A stretch of DNA of 64,000 nt from Drechmeria coniospora (taxonomy: Eukaryota > Ascomycota > Sordariomycetes > Hypocreales > Ophiocordycipitaceae). The translations under genes were made by a program, and so were the position numbers. The notes beneath the pieces are model-generated. The model was not told the origin of the DNA and made no database searches. It worked only from the letters and a program-made list of their open reading frames with translations. Numbering within the stretch: position 1 is the first letter of the stretch; every line of letters starts with the position of its first letter. The DNA lies in NCBI RefSeq assembly GCF_001625195.1, contig NC_054390.1:8157222-8221221 (forward strand), in the 5' to 3' direction. This document shows, one piece after another, positions 32,673-41,437 of this stretch.

Positions 32673-32766
32673 GATAGGTCATGTGCGCGTTATTGCAGTG
32701 TACTTTGTTGCGGTGTGTCAAGGTGTAGGTAAGTAGTTCAGGTGAATGTTGAGGTGTGTACAGGAA

Positions 32767-32846
32767 CAGTGGGGTGGCAAAAATGTCAATTCAGTTTGTA
32801 GCAGCAGCGCTACCAAAGCTGAATCGTCATTTTTGTCAAGTCACTT
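32767..32846 (+). mobile_element. Mimp-like MITE, copy A (80 bp)
   Basis: This 80-bp imperfect palindrome starts CAGTGGGGTGGCAAAAATG. Its other end, read on the opposite strand, is AAGTGACTTGACAAAAATG. The arms pair over more than 30 bases, including (C/A)AATTCAG or CGATTCAG. Three relatives lie at 37553, 50158 and 52997. The CAGTGGGG end resembles termini of Tc1/mariner-type miniature elements such as Fusarium mimps. It has no coding capacity and lies about 365 bp upstream of the gene at 33211. Confidence 0.7.
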
Positions 32847-33210
32847 TGTTCAAGGTGTGGCTCCGAGTAGCGTCACCGTTTCGCTGCGTTTGGACCCTCG
32901 CTGGTCCCCAAGTCGGCATGGCCTGGTTTGCATCCCCCCCCCCCCCCCCCTTCCGTCCCCCTTTCTTCTCCGTTTCTCATTCCTCGTATGGCTTCCCCTC
33001 CATCGTCCTTTTTCCACCCGGCATCCTCTTCCTCGCGTCCCATCTCCCCTCCCTCGCCGAGGCGACAGCGTTGTCGCTGCATGATCATGTCCCTCCATCG
33101 ATGACAACGACGACCAGACGCAGTCGCGTCATGAAACCGTAACAACGACGACGCATACGCAGACGCAGACTCCCTTGTTCCCTTCGAGCCGACGCCGACC
33201 GACCGCCATC

Positions 33211-33726
33211 ATGGCCGCCAACCTCCCCTCCGAACACCCCGCCCTCTCCGTCCACCTCGCCGACGTCGCCCTCACGCCGCTCATCACCTCCTCCTCCTCG
33301 CCCGTCCAGCTCGACGCCCTCACCTCCCTCACCTCGGGCGCCCTCGTCTCCCAAACGGCGGCCCGCCGCACCAACCTCGGCCGCCCCCAGCGCATCATGG
33401 TCGAGTACCCGGACGCCGGTGCCGTCGTCCTCCAGTCCTACCTCGATCCTCCTCACGGCCACCCCCATCGCCGCGAAGCCGCCCCCCCGACCACCTTTGC
33501 CTCGGCCTCGGCCTCGGCTTCGGAGAGGCACGACGAAGCCGCCCCCATGCTCGTCTGCCTCGTCGTTGCCCCCTCCTCCCGTGACGCCCGCGAGGCCCGC
33601 CGCGCCGCTGCCAAGCTCGAGAGCATCGGCCGTCAGTTCCAGCACCAGTGGGGAACCCAAGGCGCCGCCCGAAACGCCGACCGAGGTCCCGACTCCGTCG
33701 ACTTCCCGGCCAAGGCGGAAACGTGA
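33211..33726 (+). CDS. Conserved-looking small protein, possibly roadblock/Ego3-like
   Basis: This is a single-exon gene of 171 aa, starting in a strong context (ATCATGGCCGCC). I do not recognise it with certainty. It reads as a compact alpha/beta protein: a helix (SPVQLDALTSLTSGALVSQ), strands QRIMVEYPDAG and AVVLQSYL, a variable Ser/Ala loop (about residues 88-115), a strand PMLVCLVVAPS, and a final helix (ARRAAAKLESIGRQFQHQW). That order is compatible with a roadblock/LC7 fold such as EGO-complex subunit Ego3/LAMTOR2, but this is inference from secondary-structure impression only. It converges on the transketolase gene 481 bp away. An in-frame ATG at 33175 is less likely. Confidence 0.65.
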   Translation: MAANLPSEHPALSVHLADVALTPLITSSSSPVQLDALTSLTSGALVSQTAARRTNLGRPQRIMVEYPDAGAVVLQSYLDPPHGHPHRREAAPPTTFASASASASERHDEAAPMLVCLVVAPSSRDAREARRAAAKLESIGRQFQHQWGTQGAARNADRGPDSVDFPAKAET

Positions 33727-34207
33727 TTCTCGCCGTTGTCTCGTGTCCCGTTTTCTCGTTCCGATCTTGCCCTAGGGCGGGAGACCCGTTTGTCATGGCG
33801 CGACGGCCTTTAGCGCCGTCGCACGGCTCTCTTCTACTAACTAACACGTCTACTGGACGGCCTCATGAGCTTCGGACGACAATTCTCGCAGGCAGTTTCT
33901 GTTGTCTTGGTGCCATGTTGTCGTGGTGTCGTGGTGCCCTGCTGCCCCGGCCCTGCTGCCACGGGTGGTGCCGCAGTACAGCGCTGGTCCTGGCTGGATC
34001 GCGAGTGACGCAGACGTCGAATGCACCGTCGGATGCACAGTCAGTTTTCAAATCTCGACTACCTATACTTCTATTTTCCTTTCGATAAACAATCCCATAG
34101 CGTTGTTTCACTCTTGCTCCGCGGCCCGTCGCCACCCCCGTAATCGTGCTGCGCGGAATCAAAACAAAAGAAAACCCCGACGGCCAAGCGTGCTCGCCTC
34201 GGCTCCC
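33727..34207. other. Convergent spacer before transketolase
   Basis: The 481-bp spacer between two 3' ends shows no repeat, RNA gene or coding signal beyond short chance frames. Confidence 0.5.
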
Positions 34208-36658
34208 TCAGATGTGCTGCTGGAAAGCACGGTTCACGGGCGAGCGGATGTTGGGCACGTCCTTCCAGAAGTCGATGGTGGCGACGGCGCGCTTCGAGAT
34301 GCCCTCGGGCGTAAACTCAAACTTCTTGTAGACGTCCTTGTAGGCACCCGAGGCGCCGAAGCGGTTGATGCCAAACTGCTCGTGCGTGTAGCGCTCCCAG
34401 CCCATGGTGCTCATCACCTCGACCGAGAGCGAGGGCACGCCGTCGGGCAGGACCGAGAGCCTGTACTCCTTCGACTGCGAGTCAAAGGCCTCGAAGCAGG
34501 GCATCGACACGACGCGCGCCTTGACGCCGTGCTTCTCCTGCAGGTGTTTGGCCGCGTCGATGCAGATGCCCACCTCGGAGCCCGTCGAGACGAGCGTGAT
34601 GTGGGCGCCCTCGGCCTCGAGGGCGACGTAGCCGCCCTTGGCCGCCTTCTCGATGGTCGAGCCCTCGAGGTGGGGGAGGTTCTGGCGGGAGAAGGCGAGG
34701 ATGCTCGGCGTGTGCTTCGACGTCAGGGCCACGTAGTAGGCCGCGCTCGTCTCGTTGCCGTCGGCCGGCCGCCAGACCATGCAGTTGGGCAGCGCGCGGA
34801 AGTGGGCGAGCGTCTCGATGGGCTGGTGCGTCGGGCCATCCTCGCCGAGGCCGATGGAGTCGTGCGTCGCCACCCAGATGACGCGGACGCCCGAGAGGGC
34901 CGAGAGGCGAACGGCGCCGGCCGCGTACGAGACAAAGTTAAGAAAGGTGCCGCCGTAGGGCAGGATGGTGCCGTAGGCGGCGAGGCCGTTCATGATGGCG
35001 CCCATGCCGTGCTCGCGGACACCGTAGCGGACGTAGCGGCCGGCGTAGTCGCCGAGGCCCGTGGCCTTGGGCTGGAAGTCGACGGCCGTCTTCCAGCGCG
35101 TCAGGTTGGATCCCGTGAGGTCGGCCGAGCCGCCGAAGAGCTCGGGCACGGCCGACTCGATCTTGCTCAGCACCGTCTCCGACAGCTTGCGCGTGGCCAC
35201 GGCCGCGTCCTGCGGCGTGTAGACCGGCAGGCTCTTCTCCCAGTCCTTGGGCAGGTCGCCCTTGACGCGTCGCTGCAGCTCGGCGTGCTCGGCGGGGAAC
35301 TGCTGGGCGTACTTGGCGAGCATCTGGTCCCAGCGCGCCTCGGCGGCGGCGCCTTCGGCGGCGTGCTTGGCGTAGAGCTCGTAGATCTCCTTGGGGACGT
35401 GGAAGGATTCGTCGGGGTTGAAGCCCCACTTCTTCTTGACCTGCTTGACGTCGTCGGCCTTGAGCGGCGAGCCGTGGACGCCGTGGGTGCCCTGCTGGAG
35501 GGAGCCGAAGCCGATGGTCGTCTTGAGCTTGACCATGGACGGCTTGTCCTTGACCTCCTTGCACTTCTGGATGGCCGCCTCCATGGCGGCGAGGTCGTTG
35601 TCGCCGTCGTCGACGACGACGACGTGCCAGCCGTAGGCCTCGTAGCGCTTGACCACGTCCTCGGTGAAGGCGCAGTTGGTGTCGCCGTCGATGGAGATGT
35701 GGTTGTCGTCGTAGATGCAGATGAGGTTGCCGAGCTGCAGGTGGCCGGCGAGGGACGAGGCCTCGCCGGAGACGCCCTCCATGAGGCAGCCGTCGCCGAG
35801 GAAGCAGTAGGTGTAGTTGTCGACGACGTCGAAGCCGGGCCTGTTGAACGTGGCCGCCGTGTGGGCCTGGGCCATGGCGAGACCGACGGCGTTGCAGACG
35901 CCCTGACCGAGGGGGCCGGTGGTGACCTCGATGCCGGGCGTGTCGTGCGCCTCGGGGTGGCCGGGCGTCTTGCTATCCACCGTCTGGGGCGGGCGTCAGC
36001 GGTTTGCGGCCACGGGCCGGGAGGGGAGGGGAGGAGACGGGGGGAGGGGGAGGTTCGGGACTTACTCGGAAGGCCTTGATATCGTCCATGCTGAGGTCGT
36101 AACCGAAGAGGTGAAGGAGGGCGTACTGGAGCATGCAGCCGTGGCCGTTTCTAACGCGTCCGCCGTCAGACGGCTCTCGTTGGGGGGACGGAGGTGCCGT
36201 CGGGGGACGATGACTTACGAGAGGACGAAGCGGTCCCGATTCAGCCATTTGGGGTTCTTAGGGTTGAAGCTCATGAACTTGTTGAAGAGGACGTGGGCGA
36301 CGGGTGCCATGCCCCTACCATCCATGGTCAGCAGGAGGCGGCGGCGGCGGAATCAACGGTTTGGACCTCGACTCACATGGGAGCACCGGGGTGTCCTGAG
36401 TTGCTGTGAAAGGTCGCATCAACCTGCAGGGAACGAGCATCGTCAGCGGATGGCTCGGATACAAAACTGGTCGTAGGACCTGGCTCGGTCCGGTCCCGGA
36501 GAGCCGTGGGACGAGGCATCGATCGGTCCATCGGCCGGTCGGCCAATTTTTGTTGAACGCTTCGGTGGTGGGGAGGAGACGATGGCGGGGTAGTGACGAC
36601 GTACCGCGAGAAGGCGGATGGTGTTGATGGACTTTTGATCAAGCTCGCCGTAGCCCAT
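34208..36658 (-). CDS. TKL1: Transketolase
   Basis: Transketolase moves two-carbon ketol units in the non-oxidative pentose phosphate pathway, using thiamine diphosphate, in the cytosol. On the minus strand exons 36658-36605, 36423-36377, 36314-36219, 36150-36066 and 35983-34208 join in frame to 685 aa, the usual fungal length. The N-terminus [23 protein letters not shown] is typical, and the conserved [17 protein letters not shown] and [19 protein letters not shown] blocks each span an intron. The ThDP/Mg motif [20 protein letters not shown] is at about residues 155-175. The pyrimidine-domain segments [15 protein letters not shown] and [17 protein letters not shown] are complete. The four introns crowd the first 300 coding bases, followed by one long exon. 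The gene diverges from BMT6. Confidence 0.96.
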
Positions 36659-37771
36659 GGTGGCGGTTTCGTTGAAATTGGTTTCTGTGGGAGGAGTTGG
36701 AGGGGGGGGGGGGAGGGGATGGGATTCTTGGACAATTGGGATGAGGTGGTTTGGGGGAACAGGAGGGGAGGTGGTGAGTGATGGGTAGAAGGAGGAAGCT
36801 CGGCCCGTTTTGGCGGTGGACGATTTTCTGCTGAGGGGTTTCCGGTTTGCCAGTATTGTTGGCCAGTACAGGGAATACAGGTACTATAGTCGTGGGCATA
36901 CTCGCCGTATTTACGTACCTAGTACTTACCTAGTACTAATACAACTACTGTACAGTAATGACTTGTTACTGCTAGATACAGGCATTGCTCCGTTCTGGCT
37001 CCTACTGGAGGCACTACCTCAGCATGTTATGTACTACCGCCGAGTCATGTACTCTGCACCTCGTACCACTTACAGTCACAATAGTAAGTACTTGTAGGGG
37101 TACTAACTGACGGCTTGTGCCGGTAGCAAAGTGGTTACCTATTTCCTGTACTCCATACTCGTACCAACACACAGATATCAGTACATAACAGTGGGTCAAT
37201 GTCGGTATCTTTGTAATTAGTATTTACAGTATATAATACAGTACAACCACTCCGTACGGCGTACAAATACAAGTAGTAGTACACCTACTACTGGAAATAC
37301 TTCAGTACTCGCGGCTCAGGACATGTTCATTCCTTGTATCCGTAGATGTAAGTACTGTAGTGTCTACTGGCAGTAAGTGCTCTGTATTATTATCGTATAC
37401 TGTACGGAGTCGTATACTGTACGGAGTAAGAACAAGCACTCGCCAGTGTTAGTAAGCATGTACAGTATTGTTTATTTCGTACGTACTGTACAGCAGTACT
37501 CGGTACCAGTACCGAGAGCATGTCAGTGCACGGAGCTCCCTAGCTGTATTTACAGTGGGGTGGCAAAATTGTCGATGCCATTTGTAGGAGTGGCACTACC
37601 AAAACTGAATCGTCATTTTTGTCAAGCGACTGTGGCAGCTGGTGCAGAGTCTTGTAGCTGCATCGCACTGTGCGTCCGTACGGGGACGCGCGACAACAAT
37701 TTTCCACCCCACCTTCATCCCACCATCTTCGATTCGTCGTCACCGCCGTCGAGGTATCGTCGTCGTTGCAG
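36659..37771. other. Divergent TKL/BMT6 spacer
   Basis: The spacer contains both promoters. A G-rich run (36702-36719) lies just upstream of the transketolase start. The middle is AT-richer with many GTAC/TACGGAGTA words (36890-37500). A mimp-like element (37553-37632) lies 140 bp before the BMT6 start. Confidence 0.6.
37553..37632 (+). mobile_element. Mimp-like MITE, copy B (80 bp)
   Basis: Same orientation and exact length as copy A. It starts CAGTGGGGTGGCAAAATTG after a TA dinucleotide, and the opposite end reads CAGTCGCTTGACAAAAATG, ending next to TG, a possible decayed TA. The terminal inverted repeats align without gaps for at least 24 bases. The element lies within 140-220 bp upstream of the BMT6 ATG, so it is in that gene's promoter or leader. 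Confidence 0.75.
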
Positions 37772-38905
37772 ATGAAAGGCAAGCCCACGCCCAAACGGAG
37801 GCTTGCCGCAAAAAGCAGTGGCCAGTCATCACCATCCATCAAGGATGCCCACGCCGACGCAGATCCGACAGCCTCCGGCCCCGCGAACCAGCCCAGCGCC
37901 GGCCGGGACGAAAAGGACCAGCAGCGGCTGCTCGACATCTTCTCCCACGCCTTTGGAGCTGTCCTCGCTCGGGACTCCTTTCCCACCTTGCTGCAGGAGA
38001 TAAAAGCGGCGCTCTTCCACCGCGACTTCGTCACTGCCTTTGGCAGGGAGGACTACCTCGAAGCCTACGCGGCGAGATGGAGTCCCACGAGGGCTCTCTG
38101 CTACGCCACCGTCTTGACGGCCATCGGGTCTCACCTGGATGAAATGCTCCCATGCAGACCTCGAACGAAGCAAAGCGCCGTGACGGACACGGAGCGGGAA
38201 GCGTGCGTGCGGCGAGACGGAACGGAGGCGGCGCCGTCACCGGACTCGCCGCCGCTGCGGATGCTCTCCGTCGGCGGCGGTGCGGCCGAGCACGTTGCCT
38301 TGGCCTCGTACGTGCAGCAGACACGCTCTCGTGCGTCGCTCGCTCTCCTCGACGCGGCACCTTGGACCAGCGTGGCATCTCTCCTCCAGAAGCAGCTCAC
38401 CTCGCCGCCCCCGCTCTCCAAGTACGCCTCGGCGGCCGTCAAGGAATCCAACAAGGCGCTCCTGCGCGAGGACCAGCTGGAGTTGACCTTTTCCCAAAGG
38501 GACGCCCTGGCCTTGACCAAGGACGACCTGGTAGACGTGGTCGGCACGGAGCCCCTCGTCGTCACCCTCATGTTCACGCTGAACGAACTCTACACCGACG
38601 GCGGCATCGGAAGGACGACGAGCTTCTTGCAATCGTTGGCCGAGGTCCTTGCCCACGGGAGCTTGCTGCTCGTCGTCGATTCCCCCGGGAGCTATTCCGA
38701 GGCGGCCGTGGGGAAGGCGAAGAAAAAGTACCCCATGCGGTGGTTGCTCCAGCACACGTTGGAGCGAGAATCACCGGCCCATCGATGGGAGATGCTCGAG
38801 TCCGACGACTCGCTCTGGTTTCGGCTGCCCGAGGGACTGTCGTACCCGATGAAGCTCGAAAATATGAGGTACCAACGGCAGCTGTACAGAATACACAGAA
38901 CATGA
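37772..38905 (+). CDS. BMT6: 25S rRNA (uridine-N3)-methyltransferase BMT6
   Basis: The product resembles the Bmt6 family, which methylates N3 of a uridine in 25S rRNA in the nucleolus using S-adenosylmethionine. It is a single exon of 377 aa from the ATG at 37772; the frame is open further upstream, but the upstream residues look like leader. A basic N-terminus (KGKPTPKRRL) could be a nucleolar signal. Family blocks are visible: HRDFVTAFGREDYLEAYAAR, WSPTRALCYATVL, a SAM-binding glycine motif LRMLSVGGGAAEHVAL (about residues 163-178), and VVTLMFTLNELYTDGGIGRT with the later LLLVVDSPGSYSE strand. The end (YPMKLENMRYQRQLYRI) is also typical. The assignment rests on remembered family pattern, not on a search. 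Confidence 0.83.
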   Translation: MKGKPTPKRRLAAKSSGQSSPSIKDAHADADPTASGPANQPSAGRDEKDQQRLLDIFSHAFGAVLARDSFPTLLQEIKAALFHRDFVTAFGREDYLEAYAARWSPTRALCYATVLTAIGSHLDEMLPCRPRTKQSAVTDTEREACVRRDGTEAAPSPDSPPLRMLSVGGGAAEHVALASYVQQTRSRASLALLDAAPWTSVASLLQKQLTSPPPLSKYASAAVKESNKALLREDQLELTFSQRDALALTKDDLVDVVGTEPLVVTLMFTLNELYTDGGIGRTTSFLQSLAEVLAHGSLLLVVDSPGSYSEAAVGKAKKKYPMRWLLQHTLERESPAHRWEMLESDDSLWFRLPEGLSYPMKLENMRYQRQLYRIHRT

Positions 38906-39327
38906 CATCCCTCCTAGTGCCTTGCCTAGTGCCTTGGTTGCGATTATTGTTATTATTGTAACGTCGGTCAACAAAATAGTTCTCTGTATATTTTTCATTA
39001 TATGCCTGTATTGATATACGTAAATCAGTCCATAATGCTTAGAATATTGTTGTTAGTCTTGTAAATGTCTGTTCCAATTCCGGTACGTGTTTGCATGTAC
39101 GAATTGTTGCAGCAATTAGTATACTTCCTCCTGAAAAATCCGGCCCTAGTGCCCGTTGGTATAGTTGTATTCGTTCTAATAGGGTCCGTAAGATTACCTG
39201 TAGGTTCTTACTTATATTTTCTTCTTGGTTTCTGATTGCTGTAAATAAAATTGCTTGTTATGGTCTTGGGCTTTGCCCAAGTACAATCGTTAAGAAGAGC
39301 AGCAACGGCCCTTATAAGCGTGGCTAA

Positions 39328-39351
39328 TTGACAAAGCATTAGCTTTGTCAA
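39328..39351. repeat. 24-bp perfect palindrome
   Basis: TTGACAAAGC and GCTTTGTCAA form a perfect 10-bp inverted repeat around ATTA. It lies at the edge of the orphan island where the AT-rich segment ends. Confidence 0.8.
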
Positions 39352-39611
39352 GAGACGAGCGTCGAGGCGATCGACGGTAGAAGCAAAACTTCAATATGTT
39401 CTGATTCTGACAAACAAAGGCCACCTTGAAGCACAAGCAACTGCTGCATGGCAGGTGCGAGTAGGCAAAGGCACCTTTGGATTCTTGAATCCAGCCTCCA
39501 GGGAGCCGCGCATTGTGCGCCAGCTGTGAGCGGCTGGCGAGAGGCTTCTTTCTTCAACACTCCAACACCACCGCAATGGCCTGATTTATCAGGGTTTTTG
39601 GCGAAACAGCC

Positions 39612-39857
39612 CTTGATCGACGAGTCGACCCGCCGAATCGGTAGTTTGCCCCTTTTGCCATGATTCTTTCCAAAGTTGTAGCAGACTTTCCTGCCCATCT
39701 TCACAACCTAGCATCCCCATGCCTCCTCTCTTACCTCCTGTCCCTTTTCAAGCAACGCTTGCTTGATCGACGAGTCGCCCTACCGAATCAGTAGCTTGTG
39801 CTTGCCAAGATTCTTTCCAAAGTTGTAGCGGACTTTCCTACCTATCTTGACAACCCA
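39612..39857 (+). repeat. Two ~98-bp direct repeats spaced 150 bp apart
   Basis: The block starting CTTGATCGACGAGTCG at 39612-39710 recurs at 39762-39857. Long matching segments include GATTCTTTCCAAAGTTGTAG and GACTTTCCT; differences are mostly single transitions. The second copy ends directly before the TATA box at 39862, so it may act as promoter sequence of the orphan gene at 40109. Confidence 0.8.
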
Positions 39858-39861
39858 GCTA

Positions 39862-39867
39862 TATAAA
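39862..39867 (+). promoter_or_regulatory. TATA box of the orphan gene
   Basis: TATAAA lies in the context AGCTATATAAAGCACC. It is 247 bp before the ATG at 40109. The expected transcript start, near 39890-39900, leaves an Asp-codon-rich leader. Confidence 0.5.
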
Positions 39868-40084
39868 GCACCCCCATCCCCCATCCATGTTCCCTTTCTC
39901 TTTTCCTTCTTGTACGACGACACAGACGACTGATGACGACGACGAGGACAAGAACAGTTCTGACGACGACGAGGAGGAGGACAAGGACGATACTGAATAC
40001 GACAAGGACGACGACGAGGACAACGACGACGACGACGACAAGGACAACGACCATTACCATAACGACAGCGACAGCGACGAAACA

Positions 40085-40108
40085 ATGGCAATTTCAGATT
40101 GGTCCTAG
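40085..40108 (+). promoter_or_regulatory. Upstream ORF ending directly at the next ATG
   Basis: A short frame (MAISDWS, stop TAG at 40106-40108) ends on the base before the ATG at 40109. If transcription starts near 39890-39900, this would be an upstream ORF placed for re-initiation. If translation starts at 39887, the same frame is the end of a 73-residue acidic peptide. Confidence 0.35.
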
Positions 40109-40543
40109 ATGGCCCAAGCTATTATTGCATTGTTGACTTTCCTGGGATCGCCGAGTATCCTCGTTCTCAGGGATGCAATTAAGAAAAAAAAATTCTTTTT
40201 CTGCCCTCGTCCAGTCGTTGCAACCTCCGATATAGAACTGCAAGACAATACACCTGTTGTCCATAGCCAGGACCCAGGACCAAACACAAACAATCCAACT
40301 ACTTTGGTTACTCCAAGCCCTTGTCTGAATTGCACTTCACTTGGAGATGAGCTTGGGACAAAGCTGGATGATCTGACGAAGGAGGTTGTCAAATTGCAAG
40401 GCGAAATTAACAAGCTTGAAGCCCGACTCCAGACAGGCGAAGCTCAACAGCAGACAAAATCGAACCCCTCACACAGACCCTCCAATATCACCACGATCTA
40501 TAACGGTAGTCCACGCCGTGGAACTCTACGGAGGCGCAATTAG
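40109..40543 (+). CDS. Orphan protein with hydrophobic N-terminus and coiled coil (144 aa)
   Basis: Not recognised. The single-exon frame starts MAQAIIALLTFLGSPSIL, a hydrophobic segment that could be a membrane anchor or signal. Next come RDAIKKKKFFF and a Thr/Asn/Pro-rich region. A heptad-like coiled coil (LGDELGTKLDDLTKEVVKLQ, then GEINKLEARLQ) follows, with a basic tail (GSPRRGTLRRRN). Composition is protein-like and unlike the chance frames of the spacers. It is preceded by a TATA box and duplicated block, and it converges on the secreted peptide gene 76 bp downstream. It could also be a remnant of a mobile element. Confidence 0.4.
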   Translation: MAQAIIALLTFLGSPSILVLRDAIKKKKFFFCPRPVVATSDIELQDNTPVVHSQDPGPNTNNPTTLVTPSPCLNCTSLGDELGTKLDDLTKEVVKLQGEINKLEARLQTGEAQQQTKSNPSHRPSNITTIYNGSPRRGTLRRRN

Positions 40544-40619
40544 CTGCCTCCGTATGAAGGTTCCTGCATCCTCCGGCTTCCGGATGGACTTGGCTACTCC
40601 ACCTGCTTCCGGCTCAGAT

Positions 40620-40926
40620 TTACTGGATTGCACCCTTGGGGATGCAGACCATCTTGGCGTTGGGGTGCGTGGCGAACAGATTGGGTTGCTATCATTCGAA
40701 CGTTAGCACGGCAAACACTCGCCGTTTCCTTGTCATGGACGTACCCAGGTGCCGTCGCAAGAGCATCGGTCGCAAGGACCCTAATCATCATCCGTTAGCT
40801 TCGCAACGTCCCTGCTCCATCAGGACGCAAAGCAAATGCCCGAGGTAAACGTACGGGCGCGACGGGCCTGGGGGGGCTGGCCAGGGCCAGGCCGGCGAGG
40901 AAGAGAGTGACGGCGACAAACTTCAT
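40620..40926 (-). CDS. Small secreted cysteine peptide (58 aa, three exons)
   Basis: Not recognised, and too finely split to appear as an open frame. On the minus strand exons 40926-40855, 40780-40745 and 40688-40620 all join in phase 0. The precursor begins MKFVAVTLFLAGLALASPP, a strong signal peptide. The second exon encodes GPCDRCSCDGTW with three cysteines, and the third QPNLFATHPNAKMVCIPKG with a fourth, ending in TAA. Both introns (40781-40854, 74 bp; 40689-40744, 56 bp) start GTACGT and contain GCTAAC branch sites 13-20 bases before TAG. A TATATATA box lies 119 bp upstream of the ATG. The mature peptide would be about 40 residues with two possible disulphides. Candidate effector, toxin-like or defence peptide; function unknown. 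Confidence 0.6.
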
Positions 40927-41044
40927 TTTGATGGATGAGTTGGCTGCGAAGAGCGGAGGAGATAATGATACTGTAAGTGGTGTGAAAAGTGCGGTGATGG
41001 ATGGAGAGCAAGAATTTCAGACATGGACACGAGCATCAGGCCAG

Positions 41045-41052
41045 TATATATA
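41045..41052 (-). promoter_or_regulatory. TATA box of the small secreted peptide gene
   Basis: TATATATA reads in the minus-strand context GGCTATATATACTGG. It lies 119 bp upstream of the ATG at 40926, leaving a leader of roughly 90 bases. It is the clearest TATA box in the window and supports the gene model. Confidence 0.55.
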
Positions 41053-41394
41053 GCCGTCAATTTGCGCATGCGCGTGGAGCAGAGCTCGCTCATGCCACGG
41101 CGGCCGATCATAGCCGTTCGCGCCATGACGATGAGGCCGTTTCTCCGGCCGTGTTGCCGATTGAAGGAATAGGACGCCGGCACGGAGGACCAAACGTCGT
41201 GGCAAGAATCGCCGCCGAGATGGGGAAGGATTCACCCGGACGGCTCAAGCGATGGTCTGACAGAGCGCAGCAGGGTCGCGTGCGACGGCGTGGATGAAGC
41301 GAGTGGGATACGCAAGTCTAGAATCCTTGGACACGGGACCGGCCGCCCCAACGGATGCAACATAGTTTCGTCGGGCCGCTGGGTTTGATTGCAC

Positions 41395-41437
41395 GCTCGA
41401 ATGCACCCTCGAATGCACCCTCGAATGCACCCTCGAA
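41395..41437. repeat. 12-bp tandem repeat (TCGAATGCACCC)
   Basis: Three full and one partial copies of a 12-bp unit follow one another exactly. The frame stays open because the unit is a multiple of three, but nothing else supports coding. Confidence 0.75.

Larger units (their letters stand above)
31017..33210. other. Repeat-rich spacer downstream of tyrosinase
   Basis: No supported gene. It contains a G-rich decamer block (31062-31113), a 15-bp repeat (32225-32325), a 14-bp repeat (32528-32672), a mimp-like element (32767-32846) and a 17-base C run (32934-32950). The final ~200 bases are pyrimidine-rich, as expected for the leader of the gene at 33211. Confidence 0.6.
38906..40108. other. 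Start of an orphan island: AT-rich segment, duplicated block, acidic ORF
   Basis: From about 39000 to 39270 the sequence is markedly AT-rich. A 24-bp palindrome sits at 39328-39351 and a ~98-bp block is repeated at 39612 and 39762. A TATA box at 39862 precedes an acidic repetitive frame (39887-40108) rich in Asp codons. Around 39345-39520 the plus strand reads like eroded protein (VEAKLQYVLILTNKGHLEAQ) and then stops. It may be a decayed element. Confidence 0.45.

Noticed and set aside
33902..36079. 725-residue plus-strand open frame
   Set aside because: Antisense to transketolase, which has full motifs and splice structure on the minus strand.
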